64,000 nt of DNA from Candidatus Ichthyocystis sparus. GTDB lineage: Bacteria; Pseudomonadota; Gammaproteobacteria; Burkholderiales; 2013Ark19i. The DNA is taken from assembly GCF_900078745.1 (NCBI RefSeq), contig NZ_FKII01000044.1, forward strand, positions 62,001 through 126,000, given 5' to 3'. Both the position numbers and the translations under genes were made by a program. Shown in pieces: positions 53,468-61,163 of the stretch. The notes under the pieces are model-generated. The model had not been told where the DNA came from and made no database searches. It worked only from the letters and a program-made list of their open reading frames with translations. Positions within the stretch are counted from its first letter, which is position 1, and each line of letters starts with the position of its first letter.

Positions 53468-55192
53468 TCACTCGATAATACCGGATGGATCATCCCTATC
53501 AGGAGAAACAATAAAACGACGCAAGGCAGAAAGCATAATGGAGTGAAAAACGGGAGCCGCAACACTACCACCATAGTGATTAACCCCCCTTGGGTCATCA
53601 ATCATAACACCAACAACGAAACGTGGATGTGACAACGGTGCAAGACCGACAAAAGACGCTACGTAACGATGCACATAGTGCCCATCGCGTACTTTATAGG
53701 CTGTGCCAGTCTTGCCTCCAACACTATAGCCATCAATTCTTGCCTGCAATGCGGTTCCACCACTTTCAACAACAGTAGCCAAAATTTTTAGCATCTTGTT
53801 AATTGTTTCAGCAGAAAACACGAAACGACCAATGGCAGCTTTATCAGTTTTAAGAATAGTTAACGGGATAATCTGACCATGACGTGCAAAAACAGTGTAT
53901 GCCCGCACTAATTGTGCAAGGGTTACAGAGATTCCTTGGCCGTAAGAAATAGTCACCTGCTCAATCGGTCTCCACTTACTATCATCTTTCAACATGCCAA
54001 TTGCCTCACCGCCAAAGCCTACTCCAGTAGCTCTACCAAAACCCAAATTCTGTAACATTTTACCCATAGAAGAGTGATCCAACATAAGCGCTATCTTAGC
54101 CATACCAACATTGCTAGATTTTTGAACAACTTGCGTTACAGTCAAATGATCTGAGGAATGCATATCTGAAATTCGTACTAATCCCAATCTAAAGTAACCT
54201 CCATTGGTACTAATAACAGTGTCTGGAACAACCTTGTGCTGTTCTATTGCTAATGATACGGTAAAAGGTTTCATCGTAGATCCTGGCTCGAACATATCTG
54301 TGAAGGCACGGTTTCTAAAGCTAGACCATTTGAAGTGACGGCGATTATTGGGGTTTAGTGACGGCACATTTACCAAAGCTAATATTTCTCCATTCAACGT
54401 ATCAACAACCATTGCTGATCCAGCAATGGCATTAGTTTCTCTCACTTTTTCCAGGAGAACATTGTATGTTTCTTCTTGGAGATTATGGTCGATAGAAAGT
54501 ACTACATCCTTACCCTGTACTGGTACACGTATTGCTTCAACATCATCGACAGCACGTCCCTTCCTATCCCTCAGGACTCTCCTAGAACCTGAGGTACCAC
54601 GAAGTGTCTGCTCAAATAGCCTCTCTACACCCTCTTGACCACTATCGTGTACATTATTTATCCCAATAAGTTGGGCTGAACTCTCCCGTGCTGGGTAGTA
54701 TCGTTTGTAGTCTCGTTGTAAATAGATACCCGGAATATCAAGATCTGCAACCTGACGTGCGATATCGGGGAGCAGACCTTTCTTTATACATACCCAGTCG
54801 GAGTGAGAATGAAGCTTTTCCTTCCAAAATGAACCCGTTATCTCCAATAAATCCCATAAAGTACTAATTCTCTGCTGCCTACTAAGATCATCCTTGAAGT
54901 GAGCCATTAAAAACTCAGTGGGCGATAGCCACACAGACCTCACAGGAACACTCATAGCTAGAACAACACCAGATCTATCCAAGATTCGTCCCCGGATGGC
55001 TGGTATGTCAACAACGTGACTACTTATCTCTTGTCCCTTTTTTAGTAAATAATGATCAAGTACTGCTTGCAAGTAGATAGCACGCACTAGCAAAATAACA
55101 AAACCTAAAAAAAAACAACCCTTAATAAAGTTAGTGCGCCACCGCGACAATTCTCCAGAACCTTTCCTACACTTCTCAAAATTTAACTTCAC
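53468..55192 (-). CDS. ftsI: Septal transpeptidase FtsI (penicillin-binding protein 3)
   Basis: A 574-residue bitopic class B PBP. One N-terminal helix (about residues 25-44) anchors it, followed by the pedestal domain (IRGRILDRSG at 66-75). The transpeptidase motifs are S305-TMK308, SSN at 359-361 and KTG at 494-496. It crosslinks septal peptidoglycan and pairs with FtsW. The GTG start overlaps the ftsL stop (GTGA). No resistance-type changes next to the motifs were noted. Confidence 0.96.
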   Translation of the reverse strand: MKLNFEKCRKGSGELSRWRTNFIKGCFFLGFVILLVRAIYLQAVLDHYLLKKGQEISSHVVDIPAIRGRILDRSGVVLAMSVPVRSVWLSPTEFLMAHFKDDLSRQQRISTLWDLLEITGSFWKEKLHSHSDWVCIKKGLLPDIARQVADLDIPGIYLQRDYKRYYPARESSAQLIGINNVHDSGQEGVERLFEQTLRGTSGSRRVLRDRKGRAVDDVEAIRVPVQGKDVVLSIDHNLQEETYNVLLEKVRETNAIAGSAMVVDTLNGEILALVNVPSLNPNNRRHFKWSSFRNRAFTDMFEPGSTMKPFTVSLAIEQHKVVPDTVISTNGGYFRLGLVRISDMHSSDHLTVTQVVQKSSNVGMAKIALMLDHSSMGKMLQNLGFGRATGVGFGGEAIGMLKDDSKWRPIEQVTISYGQGISVTLAQLVRAYTVFARHGQIIPLTILKTDKAAIGRFVFSAETINKMLKILATVVESGGTALQARIDGYSVGGKTGTAYKVRDGHYVHRYVASFVGLAPLSHPRFVVGVMIDDPRGVNHYGGSVAAPVFHSIMLSALRRFIVSPDRDDPSGIIE

Positions 55193-55473
55193 GCTTTGTC
55201 TACCACTTTAGGAAAAAGTCTTACTGTTCTGGTATTTTGCGGAGTAACCAACCCTAATTTTCTGTTAGCAATCTTTTTAAGATTAAAACGCATGCTGTAA
55301 TTTGTCTCTTCTAACTGCAATTGTGCAAAACGAACATCTAAATCTCTAGCTATTGATTGTTGCTGGGTAATTGCAAAATACAACTTGCGTGCCTGATAAC
55401 GAGACATAACAAGTCCCACAGAACTTAATAGTAATACAACTACTAACACTATATCTAAAGGACCAAACCGCAC
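55189..55473 (-). CDS. ftsL: Cell division protein FtsL
   Basis: A 94-residue bitopic protein: one helix near residues 6-24 (VLVVVLLLSSVGLVM), then a periplasmic coiled coil (about 30-65) and a short basic/hydrophobic tail. It links FtsQ-FtsB to FtsWI. Sequence is poorly conserved, so the call rests on size, topology and location between rsmH and ftsI. The GTG start has AGGGG about 10 nt upstream, at the end of rsmH. Confidence 0.85.
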   Translation of the reverse strand: MRFGPLDIVLVVVLLLSSVGLVMSRYQARKLYFAITQQQSIARDLDVRFAQLQLEETNYSMRFNLKKIANRKLGLVTPQNTRTVRLFPKVVDKA

Positions 55474-55484
55474 GCATCACGCCC

Positions 55485-56402
55485 CTATATTTTCTCTGCC
55501 ACTCGCAAAATAGCACTACGAGATCGTCTATTGTCTCTAACCTCTGCAGCACTAGGACGAAACCGCCCTATAAATTTCATAGATGGCACAGGTAACTCAC
55601 ATTCTTTCAGAGGAAGGAACCTCGGAACAACTGGATTAGCTAAGGACGAAATGAACCGCTTAACAATCCTATCCTCCAAGGAGTGAAAACTTATCACAAT
55701 CAACCTTCCACCACTCATCAAAATACCACTTGACTGCGCAAGAACAGAACTCAGTTCTTCCAGTTCCTTATTAATATGAATTCTAATAGCCTGAAAGACA
55801 CGAGTCGCTGGATGCTGCCCCCTATCTACATAAGGTATAGCATTGGAAATTATATCTGCAAGTTGCTTGGTAGTTAATATGGCAGACTTTCCCCTTTCTA
55901 CGTCGATAGCATTCGCAATTCTTTTAGCAAATCTTTCCTCACCGTATTTACGAAAAACTGATTCCATTTCAGGAATTGTAGCAGCTGCAATCCAGTCAGA
56001 TGCAGACTCCCCGGTAGAAGTCATTCTCATATCTAGAGGACCATCTTTAGCAAAGCTAAATCCTCTGCTGGGGTCGTCGATTTGTGGACTACTAACACCA
56101 AGGTCGGCAACTATATCTGACACTTTTTCGATCCCCAACTCCAGTAGGCGATTGCTCATTTCGCTAAAACGGGAATTTATAAAAGTGAACCTAGTATCAT
56201 CAACTTGATCTGCTAATTTAGCTGCATCAGGATCCATATCGAATGCAAATAGTCTTCCCTCTTCAGGTAGTATTGACAAAATTGCCTTACTATGGCCGCC
56301 CCTACCGAAAGTGGCATCTACAACCACAGGAGGATGGCAGGTAGATAAGTTCTCTAATACAGAATGACACAAAACTGAATTATGAGTATATTGATTACTC
56401 AA
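55485..56402 (-). CDS. rsmH: 16S rRNA (cytosine-1402-N4)-methyltransferase
   Basis: A 305-residue SAM methyltransferase (formerly MraW). HSVLENL near residue 13, VVDATFGRGGHSKAIL around 27-42, and the C-terminal ISFHSLEDRIVKRF with RSRSAILRVAEK are family hallmarks. It methylates C1402 of 16S rRNA near the P site. It is the first gene of the cluster; no mraZ precedes it. The TTG start has GGAGA about 10-11 nt upstream. The start lies only 32 nt from the divergent folB-cutA start. Confidence 0.93.
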   Translation of the reverse strand: MSNQYTHNSVLCHSVLENLSTCHPPVVVDATFGRGGHSKAILSILPEEGRLFAFDMDPDAAKLADQVDDTRFTFINSRFSEMSNRLLELGIEKVSDIVADLGVSSPQIDDPSRGFSFAKDGPLDMRMTSTGESASDWIAAATIPEMESVFRKYGEERFAKRIANAIDVERGKSAILTTKQLADIISNAIPYVDRGQHPATRVFQAIRIHINKELEELSSVLAQSSGILMSGGRLIVISFHSLEDRIVKRFISSLANPVVPRFLPLKECELPVPSMKFIGRFRPSAAEVRDNRRSRSAILRVAEKI

Positions 56403-56434
56403 GGGTATAAGTCTCCAATATCTTAGGATAGAAA

Positions 56435-57130
56435 ATGGATAAGATTGTCCTACGCAATCTAGTTAAGAAGGCTTTTGTAGGATTGTACGACTATGAACGA
56501 TACCAAAAACAAACGATCTGCATACATGCAACGCTTCACTTACAAATAGCGGAGCATACCAAGTTTTCATCAAAGCCTGAGCTTGATTACTCTGATGTTG
56601 TATTTGGAATTAACAAAATATTAGACGAAGAACGGTTCTTATTAGTAGAGGGGCTATCACACCGCATATTGGGCTACTTATTTGAGTATAGTCCCATAGA
56701 TGCCGTGCACCTGCAAGTATTTAAGGATCGTCCAATAGAAAACATAGACAGCGTAGGAATAGAACTGTTTAGGACAAGACAAGAATTTATGTCCAAAAAA
56801 TGTGATCAAAATAGGGTCGTTGTAGTAAAGTCACACGCTCCGGATCCTAGCATAGCAACGGATATTATACAAATCCTCATAGAGAAAAAACTGATAGCGT
56901 GTGGTACACTTCTCCACGAATCTCTCACCACCTATTGTTGGGAAAATCAGACTCATACCCAGAGGGTTTTCCCTTTTGAGCTTAAAACCGTCGCAAGTGC
57001 TCTACAATCGGTTAGCCTTGTGATAAAGCAAAAGCACCCGGATATAGTGCCAGAAATAATAGTGCTCCCCGTTTCTAATGGCCTGGAGTCGTATCTGGAG
57101 TGGGTACAAAAATCTGTGGAGGCATTTTGA
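56435..57130 (+). CDS. FolB-CutA fusion: dihydroneopterin aldolase + CutA divalent-cation tolerance domain
   Basis: A 231-residue single frame. Residues 1-115 form a FolB/FolX domain: MDKIVLRNLVKKAFVGLYDYE, catalytic Glu21 in YERYQKQ, LDYSDV at 50-55, and Lys97 in QVFKDRP. Residues 126-228 form a CutA domain: RVVVVKSHAPD, LIACGTL with Cys156, TTYCWEN, FELKTV and VPEIIVLPVSNGLESYLEWV. Normally these are separate small proteins (about 120 and 105-110 residues). FolB cleaves dihydroneopterin in folate synthesis; CutA is a trimeric protein linked to metal tolerance. dsbD follows directly, as cutA precedes dsbD in E. coli, so the CutA half is in its usual place and the FolB half has been added. 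Confidence 0.8.
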   Translation: MDKIVLRNLVKKAFVGLYDYERYQKQTICIHATLHLQIAEHTKFSSKPELDYSDVVFGINKILDEERFLLVEGLSHRILGYLFEYSPIDAVHLQVFKDRPIENIDSVGIELFRTRQEFMSKKCDQNRVVVVKSHAPDPSIATDIIQILIEKKLIACGTLLHESLTTYCWENQTHTQRVFPFELKTVASALQSVSLVIKQKHPDIVPEIIVLPVSNGLESYLEWVQKSVEAF

Positions 57131-58917
57131 TGAGAAAAATCTGGCTAATACTACTCATTTCCTTCGCATTTCTCACTTTGGAATGTAGCACCGTTTCAGC
57201 CGAAGGTCTGGAAAATCTTACTTTTGGCGATAACTCCTCTAAGATTTTGTCTCCGGGAAAAGCCTTCAAAGTCCAAATTTATAAAAGTGGTGACACCATA
57301 AGAGTGCATATTGAGCCTGGGAGCGGAGTGTATGTATACAAGAATAGTATAAGCATATCTGTAAGACCATCTAGAGCCGCAACTATAGGCTCTCTTTACT
57401 TGCCTGCCACTTACTCTCATATCAAAACCAGCTCTAATGGCTCTGAAGAGGTATATGAAGAGCCCGTAGTAATAACTGCAAAATTACTAAAATCTAGTAA
57501 GCAAGCATTCACTATTTTTGTTAATTTAAAGGGGTGCTCATCAGCTGGTATCTGCTACCCCCCTCAAACTTATACCATGCATGTAAACAGTAAAACTGAC
57601 ATGCATGTAAACAATAAATCCTTATTAGCTAACAATGCTACAAAGTTTTGTGAATCAGATAGCCCCTCAGACAAAGACGGGGACTCTGGAAAGTTTTTTC
57701 ATGGATTGGAAGCAAACAACTGGCTATATACTCTGCTGCTAATGTTTGGTTTGGGCATAATGCTAACGTTCACGCCCTGTGTTTTTCCCATGCTACCTAT
57801 AATTTCATCAATTCTTGTGGGTCAAACTAAACTGTCTAGGTCCCGTAGTTTCTTCTTATCACTAGCCTATACCTTGGGCATGTGTACCACCTACACAGTA
57901 GCTGGAATAGTATCTGCACTCAGCGGAACACTATTAGCCGCATGGCTACAAAGTCCAGTTGTCCTATCAATTTTCGCTCTCATTATGGTGGCGTTATCAT
58001 TGTCTCTATTTGGAGTATTTGAAATAGGAATACACTCCAAACTGTCTACTAAAATTTCCTCCATCAGTAACCGTCTTGAAGGTAGTACGTATAGCGGAGC
58101 TTTTGGTATAGGAGCTCTATCGGGTCTAGTGATAGGGCCGTGTATAGCTCCGCCCCTAGCTGGAACATTGCTGTACATAGCTAAGACAGGAAATATGTGG
58201 ATTGGGGGTACTGCCTTGTTTATGCTTGCATTAGGCATGGGAGTACCTTTAATAATAATTGGCATATCTGCAGATAAGATACTTCCCAAAGCAGGTGTGT
58301 GGATGGATAAAATAAAGCAAATTTGTGGTTTTTCTTTATTAGGATTAGCAGTATACATAGTATCTCCCGTGATCCCTCCCGTCTGGGCAACCATAGGGTA
58401 CACACTTGTTGTTCTCGCATGTAGTGTATGGATAGGGTTCTTTGATGCTGGCACTCCTGCTCCTTTACGCTTTGTGGGTCTTCTATGTTTGCTGTTTGGT
58501 ATCGGCACGGGTTCTCAGTTATTAACGAGCGACTTTGCTGCAACTAAATCAGAAACTTCTATCGCACCTTACTTTACCCCTATCAAATCAGTGGAGCAGC
58601 TACATCAAGTGATAAAGCACCACCGCAAATCTCCAACTTTTATCAAAATAACTGCAAAGTGGTGTTCTTTGTGTAGAGAAATGGAAAGAACGACATTCCG
58701 TAATCCGGAGGTTATTAAAAAACTGGATAAGTTTGATAAATTCATTATCGATGTTTCTGACAACAATGCAGAAGATAGAGCCATGATGAAAGAATACGGA
58801 GTCTTCGGACCACCAGCAATGATTATATATAACAAAAAATACGGTGATTCTTACGAAAAACTCATCGGCCTACACAATAGCAGCAGTCTATTAAAATCAC
58901 TTAGTAGTAGTAAGTAA
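57130..58917 (+). CDS. dsbD: Thiol:disulfide interchange protein DsbD
   Basis: A 595-residue inner membrane protein that carries electrons from cytoplasmic thioredoxin to periplasmic DsbC/DsbG and cytochrome maturation. A signal peptide (1-24) is followed by the alpha domain with C136 and C142 in GCSSAGICYPP, the eight-helix beta domain with C217 (FTPCVFP) and C338 (GPCIAPP), and the gamma thioredoxin domain with C512-SL-C515 in AKWCSLCRE. All six functional Cys are present. The start ATG overlaps the fusion gene's TGA by 1 nt (TGATG), with GGAGG 8 nt upstream. Confidence 0.95.
   Translation: MRKIWLILLISFAFLTLECSTVSAEGLENLTFGDNSSKILSPGKAFKVQIYKSGDTIRVHIEPGSGVYVYKNSISISVRPSRAATIGSLYLPATYSHIKTSSNGSEEVYEEPVVITAKLLKSSKQAFTIFVNLKGCSSAGICYPPQTYTMHVNSKTDMHVNNKSLLANNATKFCESDSPSDKDGDSGKFFHGLEANNWLYTLLLMFGLGIMLTFTPCVFPMLPIISSILVGQTKLSRSRSFFLSLAYTLGMCTTYTVAGIVSALSGTLLAAWLQSPVVLSIFALIMVALSLSLFGVFEIGIHSKLSTKISSISNRLEGSTYSGAFGIGALSGLVIGPCIAPPLAGTLLYIAKTGNMWIGGTALFMLALGMGVPLIIIGISADKILPKAGVWMDKIKQICGFSLLGLAVYIVSPVIPPVWATIGYTLVVLACSVWIGFFDAGTPAPLRFVGLLCLLFGIGTGSQLLTSDFAATKSETSIAPYFTPIKSVEQLHQVIKHHRKSPTFIKITAKWCSLCREMERTTFRNPEVIKKLDKFDKFIIDVSDNNAEDRAMMKEYGVFGPPAMIIYNKKYGDSYEKLIGLHNSSSLLKSLSSSK
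57577..57618 (+). repeat. Imperfect tandem repeat in the DsbD alpha-beta linker
   Basis: ATGCATGTAAACAGTAAA at 57577-57594 recurs as ATGCATGTAAACAATAAA at 57601-57618, offset by 24 nt and in frame. It encodes MHVNSKTD then MHVNNKS in the linker after the alpha domain. It looks like a recent 24-nt duplication. The site is a flexible linker, so length change there should be tolerated. Confidence 0.7.
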
Positions 58918-59026
58918 CTACTTTTAGTTACCAGCTTATAGGATGAATCCATTAAGAGTACGTGCTTGATATGCACATATCTAGTGTCTAACATCTTATT
59001 TCGGGCATATAATTTTTCTATAGCTC

Positions 59027-59056
59027 TTGATTTAGGAAAAATGTTCCTCCTATATA
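59027..59056 (+). promoter_or_regulatory. Candidate promoter of the orphan acidic protein
   Basis: TTGATT at 59027-59032 and TATATA at 59051-59056 are separated by 18 nt. They lie about 80 nt before the ATG at 59136, in the 218-nt gap after dsbD. A second TATATA follows at 59060-59065. The rest of the gap shows no hairpin that would end dsbD transcription. Confidence 0.35.
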
Positions 59057-59135
59057 CCTTATATAAACTGTTTACTTATGTTACGTACAAATTAAACCTT
59101 GGCTAAGTAACTTAGCACACTGAGGAAAAATATAA

Positions 59136-59738
59136 ATGATCACCCATAACGGTCTTGAACCTATGGATAGTGTTCCTGAGGAGTACGCTCATGCATTCTA
59201 TGCACCTCTAGAGAAAGCATACCGTAAAGAGAATATCCATCGCGAGCATTTGCTATCGAATTCGAATAGTGCACCTGAGTTTGATTTACCTCCAACAGTT
59301 GAGATATTTGCTCTAGACGGATTTTCTCAAAACAGGGAGGGTGAAGAAGAAGAGGAGGAGGAAGAAGAAAAGAGTGAATCTGATGGTGAAGTGCGGGTAT
59401 TATCGCAAAAATCTAGTATAGGGGTCATGAGTGGGATACGGGAAGTAATGCCCACAGTAAAAACCAAGATAAGATCTAGTAGATACAGGGTTATAGGCCT
59501 ACATTCTCTATTAGTTTCCCACCTAACGGTAGACAGCACGCTATTAGTGCTAGTAGAGTCGGTGGCATCTGCTTTCCTCTCCTTAGGGCTAACCGCATTC
59601 AGGATTGCTCCCAGTAAAATGCGTGGGTTACCAGCTACGTACAACATGTGTATGTGCCACATAGCAGCTACATCATTTTCTATTTCCCATTCATTAGATG
59701 TACAAGACTCCGTATTGCCTAATTGTGATGTTGAATAA
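59136..59738 (+). CDS. Orphan protein with poly-Glu tract (candidate secreted effector)
   Basis: A 200-residue protein I do not recognise. The N-terminal half is hydrophilic and acidic (EEYAHAF, FYAPLEKAYRK, then nine consecutive Glu at 70-78 encoded by mixed GAA/GAG codons). A basic segment (KTKIRSSRYR, 109-118) precedes a hydrophobic stretch (about 124-155) that could cross or enter a membrane. The tail contains a Cys-rich NMCMCH motif and ends NCDVE. There is no signal peptide. GAGGAAAA precedes the ATG. A complementary minus-strand frame (59327-59761) is read as its shadow. Eukaryote-like low complexity and isolation suggest an effector, without proof. Confidence 0.55.
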   Translation: MITHNGLEPMDSVPEEYAHAFYAPLEKAYRKENIHREHLLSNSNSAPEFDLPPTVEIFALDGFSQNREGEEEEEEEEEKSESDGEVRVLSQKSSIGVMSGIREVMPTVKTKIRSSRYRVIGLHSLLVSHLTVDSTLLVLVESVASAFLSLGLTAFRIAPSKMRGLPATYNMCMCHIAATSFSISHSLDVQDSVLPNCDVE

Positions 59739-59805
59739 GCATAATCAATATAAGCAAACAAGCACTTGTTTTTGTTTAGTAATTATTTTTCGCAAGAGCA
59801 GGCAT

Positions 59806-61122
59806 TCACATTTGCTCGTTTCTTTTTACTAACTCACTAAAAGATTCACAAGCTGCCTCGTATGTTTTATGTAGTGCATCATCGTCGTGAACAATCGACA
59901 TAAATCCAGCTTCATAAGCAGACGGTGCAAAATAAATGCCACGGACAAGCATACGGTGGAAAAAGTACCTAAAATCACGTTCGCTACATGACTTAACTTC
60001 TTCCAAAGATGTAGGGATACTATCCTTAAAGTACATACCAAACATACCACCCACACTCTGAGCAGAAAAATTTTTATATCCAGAGTCATATGCTGCCCTT
60101 AACATCATAGCAACAAATTTTTTTGTTTTATTAGAAATCTCATCAAAAAAACTGGGAATAGAAAAAATCTTTTTAAGAGTAGCTAGTCCAGAAGATACAG
60201 AACTTGGATGTCCTGACAATGTCCCTGCTTGGTATACATTACCAACTGGGCTAAAGCTATTCATTATAGACGAGTGTCCACAACATACTGCCAATTGGGA
60301 ACCACCACCGACAACTTTACCAAGAATTACAACATCGGCCTCTGTACCCCAAAAACCCTGCGCACCTTTGCTATGAACACGAAATCCAGTCATAACTTCA
60401 TCAAAAATTAATACTGAACCATGCTTAGTACACAAAGAACGTAAAAGCTTAATCCATTCCAATGAAGGAACGACCAAATTCATGTTACCTGCGATAGCTT
60501 CTACGATACAACAAGCTATGTTAGAACCATAATCATCAAAAACTTTGTTTAAAGAAGAAACATCATTATATGGTAGTACAATGGTCTCAGACGAACACAT
60601 CGCGGTAACACCTGCTGAGCTTGGAATACCGAACGTCAGTAAGCCTGAACCTCCCTCTACCAAAAGACAATCTACATGCCCATGGTAGCAACCAGCAAAC
60701 TTTAAAACCAAGGTTCTTCCGGTGTATCCACGGGACAACCTGATAGCAGACAAAACCGCCTCAGTTCCTGAGTTAGTCAAGCGCACCATCTCAACTGACG
60801 GAACGTACGCACACAAAAACTCAGCCATTTCTACCTCTAGTGCTGTAGGGGCACCAAAAGAAAAACCAGTATCTACTACTTTATGGAGGGCAAGTCTTAC
60901 ATCAGGGTCAGAGTGTCCCAAAATTAATGCGCCCCAAGAACACACGTAATCAATATATTCAGCACCAGTCTCATCTATCAACCTGCAACCATCAGCGCTC
61001 CTGAAGAAAATCGGATCACCCCCAACACCTTTAAAAGCTCGCACAGGAGAATTAACACCTCCTGGCATAACCTTTTGCGCTCTATCCCACAAACTGGCAT
61101 CTGCATCTGTATAACTATGCAT
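59806..61122 (-). CDS. hemL: Glutamate-1-semialdehyde 2,1-aminomutase
   Basis: A 438-residue PLP enzyme that makes 5-aminolevulinate in the C5 haem pathway. GGVNSPVRAFKGVGG near the N-terminus is family-specific, NSGTEAV at 117-123 binds PLP phosphate, DEVMTGFR at 241-248 carries the PLP-ring Asp, and Lys269 in VILGKVVGGG is the Schiff-base lysine. GGAG lies 8 nt before the ATG. It starts 42 nt after the relA stop on the same strand. Confidence 0.96.
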   Translation of the reverse strand: MHSYTDADASLWDRAQKVMPGGVNSPVRAFKGVGGDPIFFRSADGCRLIDETGAEYIDYVCSWGALILGHSDPDVRLALHKVVDTGFSFGAPTALEVEMAEFLCAYVPSVEMVRLTNSGTEAVLSAIRLSRGYTGRTLVLKFAGCYHGHVDCLLVEGGSGLLTFGIPSSAGVTAMCSSETIVLPYNDVSSLNKVFDDYGSNIACCIVEAIAGNMNLVVPSLEWIKLLRSLCTKHGSVLIFDEVMTGFRVHSKGAQGFWGTEADVVILGKVVGGGSQLAVCCGHSSIMNSFSPVGNVYQAGTLSGHPSSVSSGLATLKKIFSIPSFFDEISNKTKKFVAMMLRAAYDSGYKNFSAQSVGGMFGMYFKDSIPTSLEEVKSCSERDFRYFFHRMLVRGIYFAPSAYEAGFMSIVHDDDALHKTYEAACESFSELVKRNEQM

Positions 61123-61163
61123 TACGTACTCTCCAATAAGGTATAAAGCAATAAAATACCATC

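Noticed and set aside
57891-58508. 205-codon minus-strand frame opposite the dsbD membrane domain
   Set aside because: Shadow of a hydrophobic coding region; Pro/Ile/Thr-rich without any domain or start signal.
59327-59761. Minus-strand frame of 144 codons ending in a poly-Ser tract, opposite the poly-Glu protein
   Set aside because: The poly-Ser run is the antisense of the GAA/GAG repeat, and no ribosome binding site or family feature supports it; the plus-strand frame is longer and has a Shine-Dalgarno.
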